From Gammaproteobacteria bacterium (GTDB lineage: Bacteria > Pseudomonadota > Gammaproteobacteria > Pseudomonadales > PIVM01), in NCBI GenBank assembly GCA_003353945.1, contig PIVM01000006.1, positions 44,424-108,423 on the forward strand: DNA of 64,000 bases, in the 5' to 3' direction. A program made the translations under genes and the position numbers. Shown in pieces: positions 1 through 8,256 of the stretch; positions within the stretch are counted from its first letter, which is position 1, and each line of letters starts with the position of its first letter. Below the pieces are notes generated by a model. That model made no database searches, was not told where the DNA came from, and worked only from the letters and a program-made list of their open reading frames with translations.

Positions 1-2
1 GG

Positions 3-434
3 GATGCCCCCAGGCAGAACGATAGTCACGGTGATAATACGGTCTTTCCTGATGGCGCGGCGATATCCTTTCCGCTCAAGCCGGGTGCCTCTGCGATGGG
101 TATGGGGACACCGGACCTGCCGATTGGTGTCTGGAAGTGGCAGGCCGACGCTGCAGAGGAAGGCAAGCAGATCTATGCAGAGGGCATGGGTACTTCGGAA
201 GTGGTTGATCGTGGCGCCTTGAAGGTTAAGAGCGAATGGAAAGACGGTCGCTGGACAGTCGTGATCCTGCGTGACCTGCAGGTTATTCAAGACAACGCTG
301 CAGTGCAGTTTCTTACGGACCAGGACGCACAATTCGCGCTGGCAGTCTGGGATGGCGGCAGTAACGAACGTGGTGGCATCAAAGCTTTTTCAGGCCAGCA
401 GTGGCTGAATCTCACATTAGCAGCGAGGGCTTAA
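3..434 (+). CDS. Molybdoenzyme heme-b gamma subunit, ethylbenzene dehydrogenase-like (5' end outside window)
   Basis: The frame is open from the first bases of the window, so the gene starts upstream and only about 143 C-terminal residues are seen. They include a GDNTVFPDGAAISFP stretch and a W-K-W segment followed by a beta-rich region ending in a short polar tail, the pattern of the heme-binding gamma subunit of ethylbenzene, dimethylsulfide and selenate/chlorate-type enzymes (EB_dh fold). In that family the subunit binds one heme b in the periplasm and passes electrons from the Fe-S beta subunit to a cytochrome. The beta gene follows after 3 bp, which supports the call. The order gamma-then-beta differs from the ebdABCD order. 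A first ATG at 96 exists but conserved sequence extends upstream of it, so it is not the start. The exact substrate class cannot be told from this fragment. Confidence 0.72.
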   Translation, partial: DAPRQNDSHGDNTVFPDGAAISFPLKPGASAMGMGTPDLPIGVWKWQADAAEEGKQIYAEGMGTSEVVDRGALKVKSEWKDGRWTVVILRDLQVIQDNAAVQFLTDQDAQFALAVWDGGSNERGGIKAFSGQQWLNLTLAARA

Positions 435-437
435 GCA

Positions 438-1454
438 ATGAGTAAGCGACAACTGGCCATGGTAATGGACCTTAATAAGTGTCTTGGCTGTCACACCTGT
501 ACAGTCGCCTGTAAACGTTTGTGGACTCGCGATGAAGCCATGGAATATATGTGGTGGAATACGGTTAATACGATGCCGGGCAAAGGCACACCTCGTGATT
601 GGGAAGAAATGGGTGGTGGTTTCAAAGACGGCAAGCCACAACTGGGCCATCTGCCTTCGCGGGAAGAATTTGGTGATGCCTGGAAATACAATCACGAAGA
701 GGTGTTTAGCGGTGGTAAAGCTGGCGCCCATCTGGAAATTCAGGGAAAAAAACCGGAATGGGGCCCGAACTGGGATGAAGATCAGGGTGCTGGCGAATAT
801 CCAAACTCCTATTTTTTCTATCTGCCACGCATCTGTAATCATTGCAGCAGTCCAGCCTGTGTTGCCGCTTGTCCGCGAAAGGCTATCGAGAAACGTGAGG
901 ACGGAATTGTCGTTATCAACGAGGACCGTTGTCGAGGTTATCGCTTCTGTATGGAGGCATGCCCGTACAAGAAGATTTACTTCAATCCTGACAAGGGTGT
1001 TTCTCAGAAGTGTATATTCTGCTTCCCGCGTGTTGAGCAGGGCGTATCAAATGCCTGTGCGCGTCAGTGTCCCGGTCGAATCCGTTTTGTCGGTTATCTT
1101 GATGATGAAAATAGCGCTGTCCATAAGCTGGTCAAAAAATGGAAAGTGGCTGTACGCTTGCATCCGGAATATGGTACCAAGCCTAATGTTTATTATGTGC
1201 CGCCCACTAGCCCAATGAAGTTTGACGCCGATGGGCATTTGGATGAAAAGAATCCGCGTATTCCAGAAGACTACCTGAAATTCTTGTTTGGTGAAGAAGG
1301 ACTGGAAGCCAAGCGGATTATTGATAAGGAAATGGCAACCGTTCGAAACGGCGGCAAGTCCGAAATACTGAGCGTTTTGATCGCCTACAAATGGTCCGAA
1401 ATGTTTGGTGGTTTCGATACAGATCCCGCAACGATTGAATGGACGGAGGTTTAA
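438..1454 (+). CDS. Molybdoenzyme Fe-S beta subunit, EbdB/DdhB/SerB-like
   Basis: A 338-residue ferredoxin-type electron-transfer subunit, the usual length for this family. Four cysteine groups are visible: CLGCHTCTVAC (residues 15-25), CNHCSSPACVAACP, CRGYRFCMEACP and CIFCFPRVEQG...CARQCPG. In the third group the second Cys position is Tyr (C-R-G-Y), as in the ethylbenzene and dimethylsulfide dehydrogenase beta subunits, where this site holds a [3Fe-4S] cluster; the others should be [4Fe-4S]. There is no signal peptide, which is normal because this subunit is exported together with the Tat-bearing alpha subunit. It starts 3 bp after the gamma gene, so they are co-transcribed. It should relay electrons from the Mo cofactor of the missing alpha subunit to the gamma heme. 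Family assignment is firm; the substrate (hydrocarbon, steroid side chain, DMS or an oxyanion) is not. Confidence 0.88.
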   Translation: MSKRQLAMVMDLNKCLGCHTCTVACKRLWTRDEAMEYMWWNTVNTMPGKGTPRDWEEMGGGFKDGKPQLGHLPSREEFGDAWKYNHEEVFSGGKAGAHLEIQGKKPEWGPNWDEDQGAGEYPNSYFFYLPRICNHCSSPACVAACPRKAIEKREDGIVVINEDRCRGYRFCMEACPYKKIYFNPDKGVSQKCIFCFPRVEQGVSNACARQCPGRIRFVGYLDDENSAVHKLVKKWKVAVRLHPEYGTKPNVYYVPPTSPMKFDADGHLDEKNPRIPEDYLKFLFGEEGLEAKRIIDKEMATVRNGGKSEILSVLIAYKWSEMFGGFDTDPATIEWTEV

Positions 1455-1505
1455 TAAAGGAGGTTTCGTAAATTTAATCTTTACAGTATTACAGTATGTT
1501 TATCT

Positions 1506-1519
1506 TTGTCATGGATCAA
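1506..1519. promoter_or_regulatory. Possible FNR/Anr-type box
   Basis: TTGTCATGGATCAA resembles the FNR consensus TTGATNNNNATCAA, with a good right half and an imperfect left half. It lies in the 228-bp gap between the beta-subunit gene and the RND gene. A hairpin with CAGGT/ACCTG arms lies near 1600-1614. Regulation by oxygen would suit the neighbouring genes, but one degenerate site is weak evidence. Confidence 0.25.
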
Positions 1520-1691
1520 AGATGCATGCTCAAAAAAACCGTAGCTTAACGACAGGTTTTACACAAAGTGTCTAGTGGTAAAGTGTCTGCTTCTGGCAGG
1601 TGCTTTACCTGGACTGAACATTAATCTGTTGGCAAGGGGTGCATAAAGTGACGGTTTACGGATATATAAACATCTCCGAGAGGTGTGGTCT

Positions 1692-4235
1692 GTGAGAAAT
1701 ACTCAAGAAGGGATTCAATCAGACCTGCCTGACATATCTAATGCCGCCACTCAGCGGCGCGATTATATTGAGATATTAAACGAAGCCTTTGCCCGTATTG
1801 GCACATGGTCGTTTGATCATCGTTGGTGGGTTGTGCTGTTTTGCACAGCCATATTCTTCCTGGGCGGCTATTACTCTTCACGCGCCCATGTCGATATGAC
1901 CTTCGCGGCATTCTTCGAAGAAGAAGATCCCAGTTATGCCGCCTATCTGCAGTATCGGTCCGATTTTGGCTCGGACGAAATGTCCTACATTCTTTACGAA
2001 GTGCCTGACGCGCCCAATGGCCCTTTTGATCTGGCAGCAATGCGCAAAATTGCCCGCTTGACGGATCAGTTAGCTGAGGAAGTCCCCTTTGTCCGCAAGG
2101 TTACCAGTCTGGCGAATGTGGAGTTCATTGAATCTATAGAAGACGGCATTAAAGTGCATGCCTTGTTGGAGGAGTTTCCTCAAACACAGCAAGAGTTGCT
2201 GGCCATACGGGATAAGGTGTTGCAAAAGCCGCTGCTGACCGGTGGCATCGTCAGTGAAAATGCCAAGTACGCCGCGATTATTGTTGAAATGGAAAAGTCA
2301 GCGGTTGATCCGCCCGACGAACTCATGTTGGACCCTGAGGGTAGTTCATGGATAGAAAATCTCTACCCGCAGGTGAGCGAAACAAAGATAACAGAAATTC
2401 TGGCACGACCTGAGTACCAAAGTATCACCTTCTATCATGCTGGTGATGTGCCGTGGAATGCGAAATACAACCGCATCATGATTCCGCAAACCCTGACCCT
2501 GACCATGGCGACCTATTTTGCCATCGGCGTTCTGTTGTTTTTGTTTTTCCGTCGGTTTACTGCAGTGATTGGTCCCTTTGTGGTGGTGACCATTGCGATC
2601 ACTATCTCTGCCGGTACCGTAGGCTTAATGGGTTGGAATCTGGACTTTATGTTTCCCTTTGTTCCCAATTTGCTTATTGCTATAGGCATTGCTGATTCGG
2701 TGCATATTATTACCGAGTTTAATAAATATCATAAAAAATTGGGTGATCGCAGAGAGGCGATCAAACAAACCATGTATCTGGTGGGTACACCGTGTCTGTT
2801 AACGAGCCTAACAACCGCCGCAGGCTTGCTGGCGATGTCTACCTCTAACATCCAGTCACTGGCGCATATGGCGATCTACAGTGCGGCGGGCATTATGGCG
2901 GCGTTTTTGTTTACGGTGACCCTATTGATGACGCTGTTCTCATTTGGTCGCAAGTCCTTTGTGATTCCCGAAAAAGAAAAAACAGATCAACGTCGCAAAA
3001 GTGACCTTATTGATACGCTGTTAGGCCGCGTTGTCGAATTTGATATTCGTTATCCCAAACTGATTATTCTGTTTTCTGCCGTTATCTTTGTTTCTTCTGT
3101 TGTCGGCATGAGCAAACTGGTTGTCGACAATAATTTTATGGAAGAATGGCGTGAGGATGAACCCATCCGTCATATCACCATGAAGGTGGATGAAGAAATG
3201 GGTGGCATGAGTTCTGTCATTTATTTGTTTGATACGGGCAAAGCCGACGGCATTAAAGATCCTGCTGTGCTGCGTGAAATCGAGCGAATTCAAACACTCG
3301 CCGATGCACAAGCGCCGTTTGTAAAGAAAAGCTACTCCATTGTCGACGTGATCAAAGAGCTGAATCGACAGTTTCATAACGACGACCCCGCCTATTATCG
3401 TCTTCCTGAAGATCGGGCGTTGATTGCCCAGCTGTTGCTGGTGTACGAGATGAGCGGGGGCGATGAGTTAGAACAGTATGTATCGGGGGATTTATCCCGT
3501 GCCAATCTAGAGCTGAGGTGCCGCATGGAGGCCGTCAGCAGCATGGTTACGTTGGCTGAGACGATCGATGCAGAAATAATCAGGCAGCCTCTGGAACATT
3601 CCAGTGTGCAAATCACCGGCATTGGTGCGCTCTGGGTGATCTTCTCTGAGTATGTTGCAGAAAGTCAGATCAAAGGCATATTGCTGGCTTTCAGCGTTAT
3701 CGCCGTGATGATGTGTATTATCTTCAAGTCCGTCAAAATCGGCCTGTTATCCATGATACCCAATCTGACCCCCGTTTTTTTAACCCTGGGTTATATGGGT
3801 TGGGTCGGGATGGAGCTGGATTACACTCGGTTGTTGATCGCTCCTATAGCAATCGGTATCGCTGTCGATGATACCATTCACCTGGTAACGCGCTTTCACG
3901 TTGAATTTCGACGGCTTGGGAATTATGCCGCCGCTTTGCGTGTCAGTATTCTCGATGTGGGTAGGGCACTGACCAGCACAACCGTGATATTGATTGTTGG
4001 ATTTATATTAAATGTTTTTCATGGAATGGAGACGCAGGTTATTTTTGGTAAATTAGTGGCCTGGACGATTTTTGTGGCATTGGCGGCAGATTTGTTCCTG
4101 ATGCCAGCTTTAATACTGGTATTGAAGCCGTTTGGCATAGAAAATAGCCAACTTGAGCCGCAAGAGAGTCAAATGGCAAGTCATAAGGTAGATAAGGTAG
4201 AGAATGTAGTGGGGTACAATAATGAAATTGCATGA
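1692..4235 (+). CDS. RND/MMPL superfamily exporter
   Basis: About 847 residues with the RND permease layout: one N-terminal membrane helix, a large periplasmic loop, a block of five to six helices, then the same arrangement repeated. The two helix-4-like motifs GIADSVHIITEF and GIAVDDTIHLVTRF are visible, as in the HAE3/MMPL proteins that act without a classical AcrB-size body. Members export hydrophobic molecules such as lipids, hopanoids and sterol-like compounds. The GTG at 1692 is chosen because GAGAGG lies about 8 bp upstream; the in-frame GTG at 1683 overlaps that site. The last 14 bp overlap the next gene. Its place between a molybdoenzyme beta subunit and its chaperone suggests it moves the hydrophobic substrate or product of that enzyme, which is an inference. 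Confidence 0.8.
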   Translation: MRNTQEGIQSDLPDISNAATQRRDYIEILNEAFARIGTWSFDHRWWVVLFCTAIFFLGGYYSSRAHVDMTFAAFFEEEDPSYAAYLQYRSDFGSDEMSYILYEVPDAPNGPFDLAAMRKIARLTDQLAEEVPFVRKVTSLANVEFIESIEDGIKVHALLEEFPQTQQELLAIRDKVLQKPLLTGGIVSENAKYAAIIVEMEKSAVDPPDELMLDPEGSSWIENLYPQVSETKITEILARPEYQSITFYHAGDVPWNAKYNRIMIPQTLTLTMATYFAIGVLLFLFFRRFTAVIGPFVVVTIAITISAGTVGLMGWNLDFMFPFVPNLLIAIGIADSVHIITEFNKYHKKLGDRREAIKQTMYLVGTPCLLTSLTTAAGLLAMSTSNIQSLAHMAIYSAAGIMAAFLFTVTLLMTLFSFGRKSFVIPEKEKTDQRRKSDLIDTLLGRVVEFDIRYPKLIILFSAVIFVSSVVGMSKLVVDNNFMEEWREDEPIRHITMKVDEEMGGMSSVIYLFDTGKADGIKDPAVLREIERIQTLADAQAPFVKKSYSIVDVIKELNRQFHNDDPAYYRLPEDRALIAQLLLVYEMSGGDELEQYVSGDLSRANLELRCRMEAVSSMVTLAETIDAEIIRQPLEHSSVQITGIGALWVIFSEYVAESQIKGILLAFSVIAVMMCIIFKSVKIGLLSMIPNLTPVFLTLGYMGWVGMELDYTRLLIAPIAIGIAVDDTIHLVTRFHVEFRRLGNYAAALRVSILDVGRALTSTTVILIVGFILNVFHGMETQVIFGKLVAWTIFVALAADLFLMPALILVLKPFGIENSQLEPQESQMASHKVDKVENVVGYNNEIA

Positions 4236-4803
4236 AGTCAGACGTTGGGTGCATCGATCAAATGGCACCTTGGCCATATTGCTATTGTTCACAGGGGGCT
4301 TGGTTACCTTTCCCGATGTTAGAGCGGCGTTGATTGGTGGTTGGGGGCAGATGTTGTCTGATGTGCATGTTTTTTCAGGCTTTATCTTTGTCACTGTCCC
4401 CCTATTGGCGCTCTTGTGGAAAGGTTCCGATCTGTTGGATAATTTGAAAAAGCGCATTTTATCGTCCAATAAAGTGCATTGGCGGCGAGTTCATTTGGGT
4501 GTGGCGCTGCTTTCAGCTAGCATCATGGCGCTTACCGGGCCTGTCATGTGGCTGGATGCTCGGTTCGAGTTTCCAGTGTTGATCATGGATGTGATCTTTT
4601 TCATTCATCTCACTGCTGCTTGGGTTGTCGGACTTTCATTGCCTTTGCATCTGTGGATGGCGCGCCACGCCATTGCTCGAACCGGCAGAAAATGGCTGGG
4701 ATTTGGCAAGAGTGCTTCAGAGCCTAAGGCGACTGCAGCCTCTGAAATGTCAGAGGGCAATGAAATATCAGCGGATGAGGCATTTGGCCGACGCGCTGCC
4801 TAA
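4222..4803 (+). CDS. Four-helix cytochrome b-like membrane protein
   Basis: A 193-residue protein with about four membrane helices, near residues 15-35, 50-68, 88-110 and 118-145. His residues sit in or at the ends of the helices (LHEVRRWVH near the N-terminus, DVHVF, VHWRRVHLG, FIHLTA, LPLHLW), the pattern of diheme cytochrome b561 / thiosulfate-reductase-type b subunits. A polar, Ala/Glu-rich tail follows. It overlaps the RND gene by 14 bp and so is probably translationally coupled. It may connect the periplasmic dehydrogenase to the quinone pool. Helices and histidines are seen; the heme number and partner are inferred. It could also be a PepSY-like or DUF4405-type membrane protein. Confidence 0.6.
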   Translation: MKLHEVRRWVHRSNGTLAILLLFTGGLVTFPDVRAALIGGWGQMLSDVHVFSGFIFVTVPLLALLWKGSDLLDNLKKRILSSNKVHWRRVHLGVALLSASIMALTGPVMWLDARFEFPVLIMDVIFFIHLTAAWVVGLSLPLHLWMARHAIARTGRKWLGFGKSASEPKATAASEMSEGNEISADEAFGRRAA

Positions 4804-4841
4804 CGGTGGAACAGCCACAGTCGGATTTCTATTCACAATAA

Positions 4842-4980
4842 GCTCCCTCTCCCGCTTGCGGGAGAGGGTTGGGGTGAGGGTGGAGTAAGGCCATCAGGCC
4901 TTATCAATAGCGGCTTTACCGCTCCCCCACCCCAGCCTTGCTCCCCAAGAGGAGAAGGAGAGAAAAAAGCCGTGCTCCAG
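4842..4980. repeat. REP-like palindromic intergenic element
   Basis: The gap between the cytochrome b-like gene and the chaperone gene holds a stem-loop CCCTCTCCCGC/GCGGGAGAGGG (4845-4868), a GGTTGGGGTGAGGG stretch, a perfect TAAGGCC-ATCA-GGCCTTA hairpin (4886-4903), and then the complementary CCCCCACCCCAG run. Together they form a large imperfect palindrome of a type scattered through many gammaproteobacterial genomes. It may act as a transcription attenuator or mRNA stabiliser within the operon. Confidence 0.6.
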
Positions 4981-5058
4981 CCTAATTCAGTGCCGTTCAA
5001 TGGAGAGTCAGGTTTATCGCGGTGCCAGAGTGTTCCGCAACTTTGTCAATGAGGTTTA

Positions 5059-5772
5059 ATGATGTCAGAAGAAATTAAAGAAAATATTACCAATCCTGTG
5101 GCGATACCTATCGCCACCCGCAGTGTTTTATATTCAACCTTTGCCGCTGCATGGGAATACCCGGATTTGGACATGCTGGAAGCGATACGATCGGGTGCGG
5201 TTGTGGGTAAATTCAAGGAGTTATTGGCTGTGGTCAACCCCGATTTAATTAGCAAGGTTGACTGGGCGGCCCTCATGGAGGGTGGTAAAGATGACGAAGA
5301 GATGATGGTGGAATTTACTCGCTTATTTGATGCGGGTGCTGCTGGGCCTCCCTGTGCACTGTACGGTGGGTTGTACCTGGGGGCCAGAATGAAAATCATG
5401 GAAGAGGCCGTACGATTCTATAACCATTTTGGCTTGTCCATGTCGGAAACACCCCATGAGCTGCCGGATCATATAACGACCCAGTTGGAGTTCTTGCACT
5501 TTCTGTCATTTCAGGAGGCCCGCCTGGTAGACAGTGGTGAAGATCCCAGCGATTTTCAGCGTGCACAAAGAGATTTTATTGCACGCCATATTGGTCGTTG
5601 GCTGCCTCGCATGATCGTGAAACTGGACCAGCAGAAACCGTTGCCGTTTTTCCAGGAATTGACAAAAATGCTGAATGCATTCTTGGTTGCAGAGCTTGAC
5701 AGACTGGTCGGATTGGTTGGCAAAGTCAATAAAGATGGCGACAGTGACGTTGTTAGAATGGTAGAGATTTAG
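5059..5772 (+). CDS. TorD/DmsD-family molybdoenzyme chaperone
   Basis: A 237-residue all-helical soluble protein of the TorD/DmsD/NarJ type. The family signature region is recognisable around residues 95-160 (FDAGAAGPPCALYGGLYLGA, then a Glu/His-rich helix with ELPDHITTQLEFL). These chaperones bind the Tat signal and apo form of DMSO-reductase-family catalytic subunits in the cytoplasm and hold them until the cofactor is inserted. GAGG at 5050-5053 sits about 6 bp before the ATG. It most likely serves the alpha subunit encoded upstream of the window, but it could also serve the second molybdoenzyme at 37.7-40.3 kb, which has no chaperone gene beside it. Confidence 0.82.
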   Translation: MMSEEIKENITNPVAIPIATRSVLYSTFAAAWEYPDLDMLEAIRSGAVVGKFKELLAVVNPDLISKVDWAALMEGGKDDEEMMVEFTRLFDAGAAGPPCALYGGLYLGARMKIMEEAVRFYNHFGLSMSETPHELPDHITTQLEFLHFLSFQEARLVDSGEDPSDFQRAQRDFIARHIGRWLPRMIVKLDQQKPLPFFQELTKMLNAFLVAELDRLVGLVGKVNKDGDSDVVRMVEI

Positions 5773-5866
5773 ACGATAATATTCTATCCCAGACAATAAA
5801 CTTCCCGTGTTGAAGCCTGTCCAAGTCGGAATAGGTGAATGGAAATACTTCGCACGGGGGTTGGGA

Positions 5867-6067
5867 ATGTCGAATTTTGTTCAAACGGTGAAGCTCAAAG
5901 GTAAGGCAGAAGAGGATATCTATTTTGCCAAACGTAATCGTGAATTGATTGAAGCACTGCATAAAAAGAAATGCCAGCATTTTGATGAAGATGAATCTCA
6001 AATAGATGACGCGGTAGTAAATCGCTACCTTAAAGAATCTAACCAATCAATTCGCAGTAGCACATAA
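5867..6067 (+). CDS. Small conserved-looking protein of unknown function
   Basis: A 66-residue soluble, highly charged protein (KLKGKAEEDIYFAKRNRE near the N-terminus, acidic FDEDESQIDD in the middle). The ATG at 5867 is preferred over the GTG at 5807, because the upstream 20 residues look non-coding and a purine-rich GGGGGTTGGGA lies just before the ATG. It follows the chaperone gene by about 95 bp on the same strand and may be part of the molybdoenzyme cluster. No domain is recognised. The AEEDIYFAKRNRELIEALHKK helix looks constrained rather than random. Confidence 0.55.
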   Translation: MSNFVQTVKLKGKAEEDIYFAKRNRELIEALHKKKCQHFDEDESQIDDAVVNRYLKESNQSIRSST

Positions 6068-6209
6068 TATATGTACATTTTGTGCTGCCATTCTCTTTTA
6101 AGAAAGCAATAGTTGATTGCAAAAGAAGAAACTGTGCCTAGACGTTTCTGATATTGATTGTCACATTCCCATCTGCATTTTATTACATTTTTCAATTACG
6201 GTAACTTTT

Positions 6210-7133
6210 CTAAGGTACCAAATACAATAAGCGTAATTTTTTCTTAAGTTCGTCGGTTAGTCCCAAACCAGTTGCTAAATAATTGTCAATTGAACCGTAG
6301 TCTTTTGTAATTTGATCAAATGCTGCGGACAGGTAATCCCGACGAACTTCTAGCAAAGGTTTCAGCAGAGCGTCATCGTATTGAAATAGAGTGAAAATCT
6401 TAAACTTCAATAAGGTTGAACGGAGATAGTCCTGAGAATATTGATTGCTTAGCAGATAGTCTTCCATGACGATTTCTTGCGAAACCCCAAGCGCAAGCAA
6501 GAGTACAGTGGAAGCAAAACCTGCGCGGTCTTTGCCTGCAGTGCAATGAAACACAATGGGTTGTCCATCACCATTAGCCAGCATATGTAACCATTTGCGG
6601 TATACGGGCGTAAAGTCAGTAACCAGCTCTCGGTTGAGTTTGGTCATGAAATTCACCATACTCTGCCCGCTATTATCGGCCTTTTCTATCTCCTTCTTAA
6701 TATACTCATGGGTGTTATTGCCCGGATTGATAGGCAGCTCGATATAGTCGATGGAGCCGTTTTTTGGCAGCTGATCGGGCTTCTCTTCTTTTTCTTCGAG
6801 TGTCCTGAAATCGAATACGGTGCCGACCTGCAATCGATTTAGGTATTTGCGATCCTCAGAATTAAGCGATGATAAGCGACTTGATCGGAAAAGAAGCCCC
6901 CATTTAACTTGTTTTCCATCCGCAGTTGGGTAGCCACCAAGGTCCCTAAAATTATGCGCACCATCCAGTGGTAGTGCAAAACCTGGCTTGGCTGTTTTAC
7001 TGTAACCCAGGGGCAAAGGGCGTTGATCGGCTGGAGAGCCACATGAGGTCATAAATATGAACAGGAATAAAAAAAATGGATAACGTATAAAATTGGAAAA
7101 TCGCATAATTTTTTTCAGCATTATGAAATACAC
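6210..7133 (-). CDS. Tyrosine-protein phosphatase, lipoprotein
   Basis: A 307-residue protein with an N-terminal hydrophobic segment ending in a lipobox-like FMTSC, so it should be anchored on the periplasmic side. The catalytic P-loop HCTAGKDRAG (HCxxGKxR type) is present near residue 197, and NFRDLGGY, a conserved N-terminal motif of the Y_phosphatase3 family, is seen near residue 60. Enzymes of this family dephosphorylate tyrosine or phosphoinositide-like substrates. It stands alone, convergent with the chaperone cluster and downstream of the AraC-type gene by about 40 bp on the same strand, so the two may be co-transcribed. Confidence 0.82.
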   Translation of the reverse strand: MYFIMLKKIMRFSNFIRYPFFLFLFIFMTSCGSPADQRPLPLGYSKTAKPGFALPLDGAHNFRDLGGYPTADGKQVKWGLLFRSSRLSSLNSEDRKYLNRLQVGTVFDFRTLEEKEEKPDQLPKNGSIDYIELPINPGNNTHEYIKKEIEKADNSGQSMVNFMTKLNRELVTDFTPVYRKWLHMLANGDGQPIVFHCTAGKDRAGFASTVLLLALGVSQEIVMEDYLLSNQYSQDYLRSTLLKFKIFTLFQYDDALLKPLLEVRRDYLSAAFDQITKDYGSIDNYLATGLGLTDELKKKLRLLYLVP

Positions 7134-7170
7134 TTCATAAGTAGCAAATATTTATCTATGGTGTAGGCGC

Positions 7171-8226
7171 TCAGTTTTCAAATTGTTGACGATATTCTCC
7201 GGGTGTTAATTTTGTCCACTTTTTAAATGAACGATGGAATGCGCTGGGTTCATCAAAGCCCAGAAGTGCAGAGACAGCATTGATTTTAAGTTCAGGGCGG
7301 TTGAGGTAGTTAATAGCCGCTTCTTTACGTAAATTATCCTTAAACTGCTGGTAACTGGTACCTTCTGCCTTTAAACGGCGGCGGAGTGTGCGAACTGACA
7401 TATTGAGTGATTCTGCCAACTCGGTGACTGAAGGGAAGCCTTTGCCAATATCATTACCTATGGCAGAGCGTAATTTTTGTATCAGCTCATTATTGTCATC
7501 TTTTTGAAGTGAAGTGAGTTGAGAGGGTGCTGAGCGTAAAAAAGCTTTTAATGACTCTTCGGTATGAATAAGTGGAGATTGCAAATAACTTGCATTAAAT
7601 TTAAGACCGTTGAAGCGTTGATCATATAAGACCGTGCAATTGAATAATTCTTCGATACGCTCCGGTTTGGCTGGTTTTTTTGCTTGAAAGCAAACTTCGA
7701 CCAGTTCGATATTTTTGCCAATCAGCCAACTGCAGAATCGTCGCCACATGTGTAGTAGATCGACAGCACTGCTGATATTGTATTTATCAGCATCTTGAAA
7801 TAAGGCCTTGTTTCCTGGCAGGTGATTAATAACCGTGCCGCCGCTTTCATAGGTGATAGGTGTCAGCAGTAAAGGGGGTAAACCTGCAAGATTACGACAG
7901 AATGCGGTAAATTCACTGGCACGAATAATGGCTTGTTCCAGCGTGGAGCAGTGAATAATGCACATGCACATCATGCGAAAGCTGCCCGCTGGCGTTTTCT
8001 GCTTCATATTTAGGCCAAAGGATTCATCCTGCAATAACCAGATGACGCGGGTATAAAGTTTGTTGTATAGCTCGGTAGGAATGGAATCTGGTATATCCTC
8101 TGTTTTAACGAGGGGATTAAAATCCATGCCGACAGATTGCAAGACTTCCTCCACGTTATAACCTTGCGCATCAACGACTTGTAATATCGAAATTGCGGAG
8201 GCAATGGGGGTATAATCTTTAATCAT
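7171..8226 (-). CDS. AraC-family transcriptional regulator
   Basis: A 351-residue regulator with an N-terminal ligand-binding domain of the Arabinose_bd type (residues about 20-210) and a C-terminal double helix-turn-helix (residues about 255-345). The signature parts SVTELAESLNMSVRTLRRRL and LLGFDEPSAFHRSFKKWTKLTPGEYR are clear. This architecture (OruR/ArgR-like) usually controls catabolic or lipid genes in response to small molecules. Candidate targets are the phosphatase downstream and the yej operon just upstream on the same strand; no operator could be identified. Confidence 0.88.
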   Translation of the reverse strand: MIKDYTPIASAISILQVVDAQGYNVEEVLQSVGMDFNPLVKTEDIPDSIPTELYNKLYTRVIWLLQDESFGLNMKQKTPAGSFRMMCMCIIHCSTLEQAIIRASEFTAFCRNLAGLPPLLLTPITYESGGTVINHLPGNKALFQDADKYNISSAVDLLHMWRRFCSWLIGKNIELVEVCFQAKKPAKPERIEELFNCTVLYDQRFNGLKFNASYLQSPLIHTEESLKAFLRSAPSQLTSLQKDDNNELIQKLRSAIGNDIGKGFPSVTELAESLNMSVRTLRRRLKAEGTSYQQFKDNLRKEAAINYLNRPELKINAVSALLGFDEPSAFHRSFKKWTKLTPGEYRQQFEN

Positions 8227-8256
8227 CGAATTATTGGTTCCTGCAATTGCTAGCTG

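Noticed and set aside
4-222. Open frame with ATG near the left edge
   Set aside because: It lies in another frame from the gamma-subunit sequence, which continues upstream of the window and carries the conserved motifs.
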